Shown here: positions 53,762-63,738 of the stretch, piece after piece
Position numbering within the stretch: position 1 is the stretch's first letter
How the letters are laid out: every line of letters starts with the position of its first letter
Source: Massilia antarctica
Lineage (GTDB): Bacteria; Pseudomonadota; Gammaproteobacteria; Burkholderiales; Burkholderiaceae_D
Assembly: GCF_015689335.1 (NCBI RefSeq)
Contig: NZ_CP065053.1
Coordinates: forward strand, 4,030,001-4,094,000
Direction of reading: 5' to 3'
Length of the DNA stretch: 64,000 bases
Notes under the pieces: generated by a model
Databases searched by the model: none
What the model saw: only the letters and a program-made list of their open reading frames with translations
What the model was told of the DNA's origin: nothing
Translations under genes and position numbers: made by a program

Positions 53762-54228
53762 TGGCGGTGCGGGTCCAGAGCGCCGACTTCGACCTGAGTA
53801 CCGAAATGGCGGCGCTGCGCGCGCAGGATGCGCGCATCGGCGCGGTCGTCACCTTTGTCGGCACCGTGCGCGACATGAACGACGGCGCCACGGTGGCCGC
53901 CATGGAGCTCGAACACTATCCCGGCATGACCGAGCAGGCGCTGGAAAAGATCGTGGCGCAGGCCGGCGAACGCTGGCCTTTGTATGGCGCGCTGGTGGTG
54001 CACCGGGTCGGGCCGCTGGCGCCGCTCGACCAGATCGTGCTGGTGGCGTGCACCGCGGCGCACCGCGGCGAGGCGTTCGCCGCCTGCGAGTTCATCATCG
54101 ATTACCTCAAGACCGACGCCCCGTTCTGGAAGAAGGAGCAAACGCCGGACGGCGCGCGCTGGGTCGACGCGCGCGTGACCGACGATGCCGCGCTGGCCAA
54201 GTGGACCGCGCATCGGACTGGCCCATGA
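53758..54228 (+). CDS. moaE: Molybdopterin synthase catalytic subunit MoaE
   Basis: MoaE with MoaD converts precursor Z into molybdopterin. 156 residues: [55 protein letters not shown] and [12 protein letters not shown] contain the conserved R-x-x-H and lysine active-site positions. ATG 53758 (or 53761) starts inside the DUF349 stop codon. It overlaps the crcB start by four bases (ATGA). No moaD is in the window. Confidence 0.95.
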   Translation: MMAVRVQSADFDLSTEMAALRAQDARIGAVVTFVGTVRDMNDGATVAAMELEHYPGMTEQALEKIVAQAGERWPLYGALVVHRVGPLAPLDQIVLVACTAAHRGEAFAACEFIIDYLKTDAPFWKKEQTPDGARWVDARVTDDAALAKWTAHRTGP

Positions 54229-54599
54229 ATTTTGTCGCCGTCGGCGTCGGAGCCGCGCTCGGTGCGTGGCTGCGCTGGGGGCTGGGACTGTGGCTGGGTG
54301 CCCTGCACCCGAAACTGCCGCTCGGCACCCTGGCCGTGAATCTCGGCGGCGGTTACCTGATCGGCGTGGCGCTCGGCTTTTTCGCGGCGCACCCGCAACT
54401 GCCGCCTGAGTGGCGCCTGTTCGCGGTGACCGGTTTCCTGGGCGGGCTGACGACATTTTCCACTTTTTCGGGCGAAGCGATGGTGCTGCTCGAACGCGGC
54501 GACTATGGCTGGGCGCTGGCGCATTCGGCGCTGCACCTGGCCGGATCGATTACCTGCTGTATCGCCGGCCATGCAAGCTGGCGCGCATTATCAACGTGA
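54225..54599 (+). CDS. crcB: CrcB fluoride channel
   Basis: 124 residues with four membrane segments ([49 protein letters not shown], and the last near [16 protein letters not shown]). Signature [15 protein letters not shown] is the CrcB/Fluc fluoride-channel motif. It exports fluoride as a dual-topology dimer. The stop of moaE overlaps its ATG. No fluoride riboswitch can be placed because the gene starts inside moaE. Confidence 0.93.
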   Translation: MNFVAVGVGAALGAWLRWGLGLWLGALHPKLPLGTLAVNLGGGYLIGVALGFFAAHPQLPPEWRLFAVTGFLGGLTTFSTFSGEAMVLLERGDYGWALAHSALHLAGSITCCIAGHASWRALST

Positions 54600-54620
54600 T
54601 GTCAAACCAAGGAGAATTCA

Positions 54621-55055
54621 ATGTCCAAGCAATTGCCGCAACGTCCTACCGGTGCCTTTATCGGCGCATCCTGGGCGGCCCTGTTCGTCGGCGCCGGCAC
54701 CTTCCTCATCGGACTGTGGAACTCGACGATGCAGCTCAATGAACGCGGCTATTACTTCACCTTGCTGATGTACGGGCTGTTCGCCGCCGTGTCGCTGCAA
54801 AAATCGGTGCGCGACCGCCTCGAAGGCGTGAAGGTCACGGGTATCTACTTTGCGCTGTGCTGGGTGTCCTTGCTGCTGTCGGTGCTGCTGCTGACGGTGG
54901 GCTTGTGGAACGCCACCCTGGCGCAGAGCGAGAAGGGATTCTATGCGATGTCCTTCGTCCTGAGCCTGTTCGCCGCGGTGGCCGTGCAAAAGAACGTGCG
55001 CGATGTGGCGCTGGCGGACCCGAAAGACGTGTACGTCGATTCGGGCAAGGAGTAA
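54621..55055 (+). CDS. YiaA/YiaB-like inner-membrane protein
   Basis: 144 residues with four membrane segments in two similar halves: AFIGASWAALFVGAGTFLIG and GYYFTLLMYGLFAAVSLQKS, then GIYFALCWVSLLLSVLLLTV and FYAMSFVLSLFAAVAVQKNV. The repeated VGLWN/QKSVRD against QKNVRD shows internal duplication, as in YiaA-type proteins. GGAGAATTC precedes ATG 54621. Function unknown. A hairpin (GCCGGGCCG/CGGCCCGGC, 55062-55091) follows and lies 18 bases from the end of the convergent M1 peptidase gene. Confidence 0.82.
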   Translation: MSKQLPQRPTGAFIGASWAALFVGAGTFLIGLWNSTMQLNERGYYFTLLMYGLFAAVSLQKSVRDRLEGVKVTGIYFALCWVSLLLSVLLLTVGLWNATLAQSEKGFYAMSFVLSLFAAVAVQKNVRDVALADPKDVYVDSGKE

Positions 55056-55109
55056 GGCCACGCCGGGCCGGGCCGCGCAACACGGCCCGGCAAGCGCATC
55101 ATCGTTGCG

Positions 55110-57746
55110 TCACTGCTGAGGGAACTTCATCGCCTTCCTGACCGCCAGGCAGCGCTGCTCGTTTTCGTGCTGGTCGCGCAGGGCGCGCATCGTCCCTTCC
55201 GATAATCCCTTCAATTGCCTGCCTGCCTTTGCCAGGCGCTCGACGCTGGCCGGCGTGCAGTCCTTCGGTATCAGGGTCGCGGCCCAGGCGCGCATGTAAA
55301 CCGGGCCGGCCGCCTTGTCGAGTGCCGGCAACTGGCGCAGGCGCTGCGCCGCGCTCATTTCGCTCAAGGCGCGCTGCTCGGGCGGATACAGGTTTTCCAT
55401 CGCCGTGCGCACCCGCGAAAATGGCAAGGTGGTTTTCAAGTCCATGATCGTGTCCAGCCACTGCTGCTTGACGGCGGGGTCGGGCCGGATCACGGTGGCG
55501 CGCAGCGCGGCCGCCTGGCCGGCATCGGAATTGTCGCGCGCCTGTTCGGCGGCAAGCAAGGCCGCACTGCCGCCATAGCCGGCCCGGCTCAGCGCTTCGA
55601 TGATCTTCCAGCGCAGGTCCTGGTCGAGCGGCACGCCTTCGAGCACGGTGTCGCCGTTCAGGACCGATACCAGCCGCACCAAGGCTTGCGGGGTGGTGGC
55701 CGCGTTCAGGTAAGCGTTCATCCAGCGGTGCGTGAAGTTGGCGTTGCCCTTGCTCGCCGACACGCCGCTCCACGCCATTTCTTCCAGCGCGGCGATGGTC
55801 TTTTGCGCGTAGCGCGGCGGCGCGTGCATGACGTCGATGTAGTGCTTGGCGCCCGCCACCTTGCCCAGCACGTCGCCGAGCAGATTGTAGTTTTTTTCGA
55901 GCGGGGCGTAGGTCAAGGCCGTCTGGATGAAGCTTTCCAAGGGCAGTTCGCCGTCGCGCACGCCGTCCCACAGGCTTTGCCACATCATCGCGCGCAGCAG
56001 CGGCTCGTCGATGGCGCCCAAGTGGCTGCCGATGGTAGCGAACGAGCGCTTGTCCAGCTTGACCTTGACGTAGCCCCAGTCCTGGTAGTTCGGATACACC
56101 AGGTCGGGGCAGGCGCTGCCCACCAGGGCCGGCACCGTGGTCGCCGCGCCGCTGTAGGTGACCGGCACGGTTGCCCCAGGCGTGAGCTTGCCGTCTTCCA
56201 GGACGAAGGTCGCGACCTGCACGCGCTGCTCGCGCAGGGTCGGCAGCGCCGCCGTGGCGCCCTGGCGCAAGGTGAAGCTGGCGACCTTGCCGGCGCTGCA
56301 GCGGTACTCGGCCGCCAGGGTGTTCACGCCGGCCTTGTACAGCCATTGCCTGGTCCACGGCTTGAGGTCGCGCCCGGCGGCGTCGCCCAGGCTGCCGATG
56401 AAGTCATCGAGCTGCGCGTTCTTGTACTGGTATTTCACGAGGTAGTTGTGCACGCCCTTGCGGAACACTTCTTCGCCCAGCAAATGGCGCAGCTGCTTGA
56501 GGGTCGACGCGCCTTTCGAGTAGGTGATCGCATCGATGTTGTCGAACGCATTCGCGCTCGACACAACCGGCACCTCGATCGGGTGGGTGGCCGGGCTCTG
56601 GTCCTGCACATAGGCTTCCTGCTTGCCTTCCGAATAAAAGGTTTGCCAGGCGCCGGTGAACTCGGTCGATTCGGCGCTCGCCATGGCCGCCATGAAGGAG
56701 GCGAAGCTTTCGTTGAGCCACAGGCCGTTCCACCATTTCATGGTCACCAGGTCGCCGAACCACTGGTGCGCCATCTCGTGCAGGATCACTTCGGCCAGGC
56801 TTTCGCGCTGGGCGCCGGTCATGGCCGCCTTGTACAGGAAGCCGTCTTCGGCGAAGGTGACCGCGGCCGCGTTTTCCATGGCCCCGTACAGGAAGTCGGG
56901 CACCATCAGCTGGTCGTATTTTTCGAACTGGTAGGGAACGCCGAAGTAATTGTCGAAGTAAGCCAGGCCTTGTTTTGTGTACTTGAACCAGTCGGCGGGC
57001 GAGACCTGCGCGGCCACCGACTGGCGCGCGAACAGGCGCATCGGATACGGGCCGCTGTTGTCTTCCCAGACCTTGTACGGACCCGCGTGCATGGAAAAAT
57101 TGTAGGCAGACAGTTGCCTGGTGGCCGGGAAGGTCCAGCGCCGCGTGGCGCCGCGCTCCTCGATGGCGCTTTCGCGCTTGGTGGAGACCACTTGCCAGTC
57201 GGCCGGCGCGGTCACCTTGAGTTGATAGGTCGCCTTCAGGTCGGGCTGGTCGAACAGGGCGAACATCTGGCTCGCCGCCGCCGGCTCGAAATGCGAGTAG
57301 GTGTAGACCTTGCCGTCGACCGGGTCGACCATGCGGTGCAGCCCTTCGCCATTGGTGCTGTGGGCGCGCTGGTAGCTCACCGTGATGCTGTTGCGGCCCG
57401 CCTTGAGGTCGCGCGCCGCGATCGTGATGTAAGCCTTGTTGTACTGCGGCGCGCGCGCCACGCCGTTGACCGTGAGGGCGGTGATGCTGGCCTTGTCCAG
57501 GTCGACCGTGATGGGCGAGCGCGCGTCGCTCAGGTCGAACTGCAGGGTACTGGTGCCGCTGAAGGTATCCTGGCCGCTCAAGGTGAAGTCGAGCAGATAC
57601 GCCACGTTGGCGATGCGCTTCGAGCGCGCGGCCGCCTCGGCCTGGGTGAGGGCGTCGGCGCGCACCGGCGCCGGCACCGGCGCGGCCGCACAGGCGGCGC
57701 TGGCCAGAAGGAGGGCGCCCAGGGCGCGCAGGCGAGGAATAGACAA
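55110..57746 (-). CDS. M1-family aminopeptidase (exported)
   Basis: 878 residues. Start is a TTG at 57746 with GGGA nearby; it yields a signal peptide (MSIPRLRALGALLLASAACA). The exopeptidase motif MENAAAVTF (the G-A-M-E-N variant) is followed by zinc site HEMAHQWFGDLVTMKWWNG and the downstream Glu in WLNESFASFMA, all as in M1 aminopeptidases. Exported, probably periplasmic or outer-membrane associated. It trims N-terminal residues of peptides. The gene is divergent from clpB, and the region between (57747-57882) contains the clpB promoter. Confidence 0.93.
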   Translation of the reverse strand: MSIPRLRALGALLLASAACAAAPVPAPVRADALTQAEAAARSKRIANVAYLLDFTLSGQDTFSGTSTLQFDLSDARSPITVDLDKASITALTVNGVARAPQYNKAYITIAARDLKAGRNSITVSYQRAHSTNGEGLHRMVDPVDGKVYTYSHFEPAAASQMFALFDQPDLKATYQLKVTAPADWQVVSTKRESAIEERGATRRWTFPATRQLSAYNFSMHAGPYKVWEDNSGPYPMRLFARQSVAAQVSPADWFKYTKQGLAYFDNYFGVPYQFEKYDQLMVPDFLYGAMENAAAVTFAEDGFLYKAAMTGAQRESLAEVILHEMAHQWFGDLVTMKWWNGLWLNESFASFMAAMASAESTEFTGAWQTFYSEGKQEAYVQDQSPATHPIEVPVVSSANAFDNIDAITYSKGASTLKQLRHLLGEEVFRKGVHNYLVKYQYKNAQLDDFIGSLGDAAGRDLKPWTRQWLYKAGVNTLAAEYRCSAGKVASFTLRQGATAALPTLREQRVQVATFVLEDGKLTPGATVPVTYSGAATTVPALVGSACPDLVYPNYQDWGYVKVKLDKRSFATIGSHLGAIDEPLLRAMMWQSLWDGVRDGELPLESFIQTALTYAPLEKNYNLLGDVLGKVAGAKHYIDVMHAPPRYAQKTIAALEEMAWSGVSASKGNANFTHRWMNAYLNAATTPQALVRLVSVLNGDTVLEGVPLDQDLRWKIIEALSRAGYGGSAALLAAEQARDNSDAGQAAALRATVIRPDPAVKQQWLDTIMDLKTTLPFSRVRTAMENLYPPEQRALSEMSAAQRLRQLPALDKAAGPVYMRAWAATLIPKDCTPASVERLAKAGRQLKGLSEGTMRALRDQHENEQRCLAVRKAMKFPQQ

Positions 57747-57816
57747 GGCGGCATCCCAATATAAATTTCAAGAGCGCAAGAATATCATAGGCAATCGGCT
57801 TGATTGGCGTGCGTGC

Positions 57817-57844
57817 CTTGAAAAAGCCCGGCACGGCCCAATCT
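57817..57844 (+). promoter_or_regulatory. Sigma-32 (heat-shock) promoter match for clpB
   Basis: CTTGAAA (57817-57823), 13-base spacer, CCCAATCT (57837-57844); the consensus is CTTGAAA-N11-16-CCCCATNT, so -35 is perfect and the -10 has one mismatch. Transcription would start near 57851, about 32 bases before the ATG. Confidence 0.8.
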
Positions 57845-57882
57845 TTGAATCAAGTTAATCACACTTTTTGTGGAGCTCGACC

Positions 57883-60465
57883 ATGCGCCAAGACAAGATG
57901 ACCACCAAACTGCAGGAAGCGCTGTCCGATGCGCAAAGCCTCGCGGTGGGCAATGACAATCAGTATATCGAACCGGTCCACCTGCTGTCGGCCCTGCTGA
58001 ACCAGGACGACGGCGCCGCGCGTTCGCTGCTGCAGCGCGCCGGCGTGAACGTGGGCAGCCTGACCACGGCCCTGCGCAGTTCCCTGGAACGCCTGCCCAA
58101 GGTGTCGGGCAACGGCGGCCAGGTGCAGGCGGGGCGCGAGTTCGTCGGCGTGCTCAATCTGGCCGACAAGGAAGCGCAGAAGCGCGGCGACCAGTTCCTG
58201 TCCAGCGAAATGGTGCTGCTGGCGCTGACCGAGGACAAGTCCGATGCCGGTACCCTGGCGCGCGAAAGCGGCCTGACACGCAAGGCGCTCGAAACGGCGA
58301 TCCAGGCCGTGCGCGGCGGCGAGGGCGTGAAGTCGGCCGACGCCGAGGGCCAGCGCGAATCGCTGAAAAAATACACGCTCGACCTGACCGAGCGCGCCCG
58401 CCTGGGCAAGCTCGATCCGGTGATCGGGCGCGATGATGAAATCCGGCGCGCCATCCAGGTGCTGCAGCGCCGCACCAAGAACAACCCGGTGCTGATCGGC
58501 GAGCCTGGGGTGGGCAAGACCGCCATCGTCGAAGGCCTGGCGCAGCGCATCATCAACGGCGAGGTGCCCGATTCGCTCAAGGGCAAGCGCGTGCTCTCGC
58601 TCGACATGGCGGCCCTGCTGGCCGGCGCCAAGTACCGCGGCGAATTCGAGGAACGCCTCAAGTCCGTGCTCAAGGAACTGGCGCAGGACGAGGGCCAGAC
58701 CATCGTCTTCATCGATGAAATGCACACGATGGTCGGCGCCGGCAAGGCCGAAGGCGCCATGGACGCGGGCAATATGCTCAAGCCGGCGCTGGCGCGCGGC
58801 GAACTCCATTGCGTCGGCGCGACCACGCTCGACGAGTACCGCAAGTATATCGAGAAGGATGCCGCGCTGGAGCGCCGCTTCCAGAAGATCATCGTCGACG
58901 AGCCGAGCGTGGAAGCGACCATCGCCATCCTGCGCGGTTTGCAGGACAAGTACGAGCTGCATCACAAGGTGGAAATCACCGACGCCGCCATCATCGCCGC
59001 GGCCGAACTGTCGCACCGCTACATCACCGACCGCTTCTTGCCGGACAAGGCGATCGACCTGATCGACGAAGCGGCTTCGAAGATCAAGATCGAGATCGAT
59101 TCCAAGCCGGAAGTGATGGACAAGCTGGAACGCCGCATCATCCAGCTGAAAATCGAACGCGAAGCGGTCAAGAAGGAAAAGGACGAGGCGTCGCGCAAGC
59201 GGCTGGACCTGATCGACGAGGAAATCGTGCGCCTGGAACGCGAGTACAACGATTTCGAGGAAATCCTCAAGTCGGAAAAAGCGATCGTGCAGGGCACCAC
59301 GCACATCAAGGAAGAGATCGAGCGCGTGCGCCTGCAGATGGAAGAAGCGACGAGGAGCAGCAACTGGCAGAAGGTATCGGAACTCCAGTACGGCAAATTG
59401 CCCGAACTCGAAGCGCAACTCAAGCACGCCGAAGCCGATACCACGCGGGCCGCCGAAAACGCCAAGCCGAAGCTGCTGCGCACCCAGGTCGGCGCCGAGG
59501 AAATCGCCGAGGTGGTCTCGCGCGCGACCGGCATTCCGGTCTCGCGCATGATGCAGGGCGAGCGTGACAAGCTGCTGCACATCGAGGAAAAGCTGCACGA
59601 GCGGGTGGTGGGGCAGGACGAGGCGATTGTCGCCGTGTCCGACGCCATCCGGCGTTCGCGCGCCGGCCTGTCGGACCCGAACCGTCCGTATGGTTCCTTC
59701 ATGTTCCTCGGCCCCACTGGTGTGGGCAAGACCGAGTTGTGCAAGGCGCTGGCGGGCTTCCTGTTCGATACCGAGGAGTCGATGATCCGCATCGACATGA
59801 GCGAATTCATGGAGAAGCATTCGGTGGCCCGCCTGATCGGCGCGCCGCCCGGCTACGTGGGTTACGACGAAGGCGGTTACCTGACCGAAGCGGTGCGGCG
59901 CAAACCGTACAGCGTGATCCTGCTCGATGAAGTCGAAAAGGCGCACAGCGATGTCTTCAACGTGCTGCTGCAAGTGCTCGACGATGGCCGCATGACCGAT
60001 GGCCAGGGACGCACGGTGGACTTCAAGAACACGGTGATCGTGATGACCTCGAACCTGGGATCGCACAAGATCCAGTCGATGGACAGCGACGATCCCGGTG
60101 TGGTCAAGCTGGCGGTGATGGCGGAGGTGCGCTCGCACTTCCGGCCGGAGTTCATCAACCGGATCGACGAGATCGTGGTGTTCCATGCGCTCGACGAGAA
60201 GAACATCGGCGCTATCGCCAAGATCCAGCTCAAGCACCTGGAGCAGCGCCTGGCGAAGATGGAAATGACGCTCGATGTGTCGGAAGAAGCCTTGCAGAAG
60301 ATCGCGGAGGCGGGCTACGACCCGGTGTATGGCGCGCGCCCGCTCAAGCGCGCCATCCAGCAGCAGATCGAAAATCCGCTGTCGAAGCTGATCTTGTCGG
60401 GCCGCTTCGGACCGAAGGACCAGATCCCGGTACGGGTCAGGAACGGTGTGCTGACGTTCGAGTAA
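57883..60465 (+). CDS. clpB: ATP-dependent disaggregase ClpB
   Basis: ClpB dissolves protein aggregates with DnaK. The 860-residue protein starts [20 protein letters not shown] (ATG 57883, GGAG eight bases before). N-domain, NBD1 Walker [12 protein letters not shown]-domain coiled coil ([19 protein letters not shown] onward), NBD2 Walker [11 protein letters not shown], ending RVRNGVLTF. Both Walker B and sensor motifs are present ([11 protein letters not shown]). A sigma-32 promoter lies upstream, in line with heat induction. A terminator hairpin is at 60488. Confidence 0.97.
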   Translation: MRQDKMTTKLQEALSDAQSLAVGNDNQYIEPVHLLSALLNQDDGAARSLLQRAGVNVGSLTTALRSSLERLPKVSGNGGQVQAGREFVGVLNLADKEAQKRGDQFLSSEMVLLALTEDKSDAGTLARESGLTRKALETAIQAVRGGEGVKSADAEGQRESLKKYTLDLTERARLGKLDPVIGRDDEIRRAIQVLQRRTKNNPVLIGEPGVGKTAIVEGLAQRIINGEVPDSLKGKRVLSLDMAALLAGAKYRGEFEERLKSVLKELAQDEGQTIVFIDEMHTMVGAGKAEGAMDAGNMLKPALARGELHCVGATTLDEYRKYIEKDAALERRFQKIIVDEPSVEATIAILRGLQDKYELHHKVEITDAAIIAAAELSHRYITDRFLPDKAIDLIDEAASKIKIEIDSKPEVMDKLERRIIQLKIEREAVKKEKDEASRKRLDLIDEEIVRLEREYNDFEEILKSEKAIVQGTTHIKEEIERVRLQMEEATRSSNWQKVSELQYGKLPELEAQLKHAEADTTRAAENAKPKLLRTQVGAEEIAEVVSRATGIPVSRMMQGERDKLLHIEEKLHERVVGQDEAIVAVSDAIRRSRAGLSDPNRPYGSFMFLGPTGVGKTELCKALAGFLFDTEESMIRIDMSEFMEKHSVARLIGAPPGYVGYDEGGYLTEAVRRKPYSVILLDEVEKAHSDVFNVLLQVLDDGRMTDGQGRTVDFKNTVIVMTSNLGSHKIQSMDSDDPGVVKLAVMAEVRSHFRPEFINRIDEIVVFHALDEKNIGAIAKIQLKHLEQRLAKMEMTLDVSEEALQKIAEAGYDPVYGARPLKRAIQQQIENPLSKLILSGRFGPKDQIPVRVRNGVLTFE

Positions 60466-60487
60466 GCACGGGTTGCGCTAGTCGAAC

Positions 60488-60520
60488 TGGCGCGGGCGGG
60501 CATCTGGCCCGCCCGCGCCA
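60488..60520. terminator. 14-bp perfect hairpin between convergent genes
   Basis: TGGCGCGGGCGGGC with GCCCGCCCGCGCCA around a five-base loop, between the clpB stop and the stop of the metalloprotease gene. Few T follow, but the stem is very strong. Confidence 0.75.
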
Positions 60521-60529
60521 TCTTGGTAT

Positions 60530-61576
60530 TTACCGCTTGCGGCGCACGCCGGCCAGGCCTGCCAGGCCAAGCATGAAGAGCGCAATCGTGCCCGGCTCGG
60601 GAACCACGTTCCAGCCGATCACGTCAAAATACTGCACATCCAATGGCGTCAGGCCGAGCTTTTCGCCATGGCCGGCGGTCGGGTCGAGCAGGCCCAGATG
60701 CATGTCGTCCTGCCAGTGGCTGGCCTGCTGGCCATCGCCATAGACCGAGCCGGTGGAGAAGGTCGCCAGGGTGGTCTGGCACTTATCGAGCGAGAAGTAC
60801 TTGGTGCGGGTGTCGGCCGACCAGTCCAGGTCCGCCGCTTTTTTCTTGCTGTGGCTTGAGCAGCGATACAGGTCGCCCGGGGCGATGTAGGTGAACTCGG
60901 CGTCGGCGTAGTCGCCGTCGCGGTTGTAGTCGAGCACGTCCACGCCGCTGATGAAGCCGAGCGCGTGGCCGATTTCGTGCGCGGCCACGCCGATGAAATC
61001 GTAAGCCTTGCCATCGACGCCATTGCTCGGATCGAAGTCCCAGTCGAACAGGCTGCTGAAATTGATTTCGCCGTCGGAAATCTTGTCCTTGGCGTCGGCC
61101 AGGCCGAGCGCGCGCGCGTTGGCGCGGGTCATGCGGATATTGCTGTTGTTGTCGTCGCAGTTATCGTCCAGGAAGGGCGTGGCGCTGCCGACACCAGACG
61201 GGTTGGTGCCGGTGCCGTTCATGATCACGTTCAGGCAGCTGCTTTTCGACAGGTTCGCCACGGCGGTCTTGTCGCTGATGCTCCAGGCATCCTTGGCGAG
61301 CGCCTTGCGGTAGCCATCGTAGCTGAACAGTTCCTGGGTCGAGCTGGTCGAACCGAGCACACCCGGATCGAGCGCCAGGAAGCCGATGTTCAGGTTGACC
61401 TGGACATTGTCCTGAAAGACATTGGTCCAGCGCGCGGCGGCGGCTTGGAAGCCGGCCAGCGCCAGCGGATCCATGCCGGGTGCCGGCGTGAAGTTGATGA
61501 CGAGTGCCTGGGCCGAGCCCGCGTAAGCGCACAGGAGGACCGGCGCGATCTTCAGTAAACGTTTTAAAGTTTTCAT
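60530..61576 (-). CDS. PEP-CTERM secreted zinc metalloprotease-like protein (NF038122-type)
   Basis: 348 residues. Signal peptide LLKIAPVLLCAYAGSAQA; a zinc motif AAHEIGHALGFISG (HExxHxxGF) fits metzincin-like proteases with downstream GHGEKLGLTPLDVQYFDVIGW. The C-terminus is a PEP-CTERM sorting signal: VPEPGTIALFMLGLAGLAGV then RRKR, so the protein is processed by exosortase. Such proteins sit at the cell surface, often with exopolysaccharide; no exosortase gene is in the window. Several cysteines (SSCLN, DDNCDDNN, YRCSS) may form disulphides. The upstream spacer 61577-61917 has no supported gene. Confidence 0.83.
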   Translation of the reverse strand: MKTLKRLLKIAPVLLCAYAGSAQALVINFTPAPGMDPLALAGFQAAAARWTNVFQDNVQVNLNIGFLALDPGVLGSTSSTQELFSYDGYRKALAKDAWSISDKTAVANLSKSSCLNVIMNGTGTNPSGVGSATPFLDDNCDDNNSNIRMTRANARALGLADAKDKISDGEINFSSLFDWDFDPSNGVDGKAYDFIGVAAHEIGHALGFISGVDVLDYNRDGDYADAEFTYIAPGDLYRCSSHSKKKAADLDWSADTRTKYFSLDKCQTTLATFSTGSVYGDGQQASHWQDDMHLGLLDPTAGHGEKLGLTPLDVQYFDVIGWNVVPEPGTIALFMLGLAGLAGVRRKR

Positions 61577-61841
61577 TTCCGCTTTTCAAGGTGTCGCTGA
61601 TTGGAATCAGACTATTAATATATTTCTCATCACGCTTCATGCTGAACAGCATTGCACGGATGAGTTACTCTCTAAAACTTACGCTAAAGAGCAAGTTTCG
61701 CGCCCGAATGTTAAGCCCTTGTTACTAAAGATGAAATTTTGGAAGAGGCGGAATGTCACACTTCGACTGTAAAGATTTCCGACAGTCATGGAGGGCAGAT
61801 GGGAGATAGTGGAGCCGTGCGGACCGGCTGGCCCGGAAAGC

Positions 61842-61882
61842 AAAAAACCGCCCTGCCCGCGGTTGCGGGAAGGACGGTTTTT
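61842..61882 (-). terminator. Terminator of the tethered-receiver gene
   Basis: On the minus strand, AAAAACCGTCC arm, GC-rich stem with GGTT-centred loop, then GGACGG/GGTTTTTT: arms 61842-61860 and 61865-61882. It follows the stop at 61918 by 35 bases. Confidence 0.75.
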
Positions 61883-61917
61883 GAAGGAGCGGGGCCGTGC
61901 GGCCCGGCGCTGGAAGA

Positions 61918-63738
61918 TCAGCCGCGGCCCTGGCGCATGAAGCGCTGGATGTGGTCGAGCATCACGGCATCCGAATATGGCTTGCCAAGCAGTACGTCGA
62001 CGCCGGCGTCGGCGGCCTTGGTCTGGTAGCTTTCCTCGGCACTGATCATGATCACGGGAATATGCGCCGTCAGCGGGTTCTCGCGCACGTGCCGGGTCAG
62101 CTCAAACCCGTTCATGCCGGGCATTTCGACGTCGGTGATCAGGACGTCGGGCATGCGCGCGGCGATCTGTTTCATCGCATCGAGGCCATCTTCCGCCATC
62201 GCCACCTGGAATTGATTGTTGACCAGCAAGCGATTGGTTTTTACCCGCACCACCTTGGAGTCGTCCGCGATCATGACGACGGTGTCCGCGGCCGCTTTCG
62301 GCTCGATCACCCTTGCCGGAGCGACCGGGGCCGCCGCAGCGGCAGGCTGCTGCGGGACGGCGGCTTCCACGGCCGGGGCTGCTGCTGCGAGGCGTTGCGC
62401 TTGCGCTGCCTGTTCGGCCGCGATGCGGACGGCTTCCACCCTTGCAGCTTGCTCCGCCGCAATCCGTGCCAATTCGATCTGTTCGGCTGCGATGCGAGCG
62501 GCTTGCTCGGCGGCCAGGCGTTCCGTGTCAAGGCGGGCGGCTTCTTCAGCGGCAATCCGTTGCGCTTCCGCCTTGGCTTCCTGTTCGGCGTGCAAGCGCG
62601 CCGCTTCGGCCTCGGCACGGCGCTGTGCTTCGAGGCGGGCGGCCTCGTCGGCGGCACGACGGTCGGCTTCGATGCGTTCGGCTTCTTCAGCGGCAAGGCG
62701 CTCGGCTTCGCGCCGCGCTGCATCTTCGGCGGCGATGCGGTCGGCTTCACCTTGGGCCGCTGCAATCGCGGCGATGCGTTCGGCTTCCAGCTGGGCGGCA
62801 TGTTCGTCGGCCAGGCGCTTCGCTTCCAGCTCGGCCGCCTGCTCGTCGGCGATGCGTTGCGCTTCCAGTTGTGCGGCGTGCTCGTCGGCGATGCGTTTCG
62901 CTTCCAGCTGCGCGGCATGTTCGTCGGCAAGGCGTTGGGCTTCCTGGCGCGCCGCTTCCTCGGCGGCCTGACGTTCCGCTTCCAGGCGGGCAAGGTCGGC
63001 GGCGGCAATGCGTTCGGCTTCCAGGCGCGCGGCTTCGGCGGCGGCAATGCGTTCGGCTTCCAGGCGGGCGGCTTCGGCGGCGGCGACGCGCTCCGCTTCC
63101 AGGTGCGCGGCTTGGGCAGCGGCGATGCGCTCGGCTTCCAGACGGGCGGCTTCAGCGGCGGCAACACGCTCCGCTTCCAGGCGCGCCGCGTCCGCTGCGG
63201 CGATGCGTTCGGCCTCGACACGGGCCGCCTCGGCGGCAGCGATGCGTTCACCTTCGATGCGTTCGGCTTCGATCAGCGCAAGGCGCTCGGCTTCACGGCG
63301 CGCGGCTTCCTCGGCAAGGGCCAGGCGTTCAAGGTCGAGGCGGGCGGCTTCGAGCACGGCTTCGAGCCGTTCCGCCTCGGCTGCCGCGGCACGCTCCTGC
63401 GCTTCGGCGGCCGCCGCAAGGCGCTCGCCTTCGAGACGTTCTTCTTCCAGCGCGGCCAGCCGCTCCAGTTTTGCCTGCTCCTCGGCGGCGCGCGCGGCGG
63501 CGGCGAGGCGCTCCGCCTCCACCCGTTCCGCTTCCTCGGCGGCTTCCTTCTCGGCCTGGATGCGGGCGAATTCCTTGGCCTGGTCGGTATCGACGGACAG
63601 GGTAGGTTCATCACGCTGTTGCAGGGCTTTGATTTCCCGTTCGCGCAATACGTGCACGACGACACGGTAGGCCACGTAGAGGAGCACTACTATCAAAACG
63701 CCAATGCCGACATTTGTTTCGTAACTTGAAGTAAACAC
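61918..63738 (-). CDS. Membrane-anchored response-regulator receiver on a long helical arm
   Basis: 606 residues; GTG start at 63738 (GGAG ten bases before, no ATG nearby). One membrane segment about residues 10-30 ([20 protein letters not shown]), then basic LREREIK, which points to a cytoplasmic C-terminal part. Residues 31-455 are Ala/Glu/Arg rich, alpha-helical; 164-384 are 17 consecutive 13-residue units like [14 protein letters not shown] Pro/Ala linker leads to a complete receiver (485-606): D492/D493, phospho-acceptor D536 (LITDVEMPG), S566, K586 (GKPY). It is a CheY-type switch at the end of a possible 60-nm helix; output unknown. Confidence 0.85.
   Translation of the reverse strand: MFTSSYETNVGIGVLIVVLLYVAYRVVVHVLREREIKALQQRDEPTLSVDTDQAKEFARIQAEKEAAEEAERVEAERLAAAARAAEEQAKLERLAALEEERLEGERLAAAAEAQERAAAAEAERLEAVLEAARLDLERLALAEEAARREAERLALIEAERIEGERIAAAEAARVEAERIAAADAARLEAERVAAAEAARLEAERIAAAQAAHLEAERVAAAEAARLEAERIAAAEAARLEAERIAAADLARLEAERQAAEEAARQEAQRLADEHAAQLEAKRIADEHAAQLEAQRIADEQAAELEAKRLADEHAAQLEAERIAAIAAAQGEADRIAAEDAARREAERLAAEEAERIEADRRAADEAARLEAQRRAEAEAARLHAEQEAKAEAQRIAAEEAARLDTERLAAEQAARIAAEQIELARIAAEQAARVEAVRIAAEQAAQAQRLAAAAPAVEAAVPQQPAAAAAPVAPARVIEPKAAADTVVMIADDSKVVRVKTNRLLVNNQFQVAMAEDGLDAMKQIAARMPDVLITDVEMPGMNGFELTRHVRENPLTAHIPVIMISAEESYQTKAADAGVDVLLGKPYSDAVMLDHIQRFMRQGRG

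Noticed and set aside
53758..54228. Fluoride riboswitch for crcB
   Set aside because: crcB starts inside moaE; there is no leader in which the riboswitch could fold, and no matching motif was seen upstream of the DUF349 gene.
62216..63670. Long plus-strand frames antisense to the tethered-receiver gene
   Set aside because: Ala/Arg/Ser-only repeats caused by the 39-bp repeats on the opposite strand; the minus frame has a real receiver domain.
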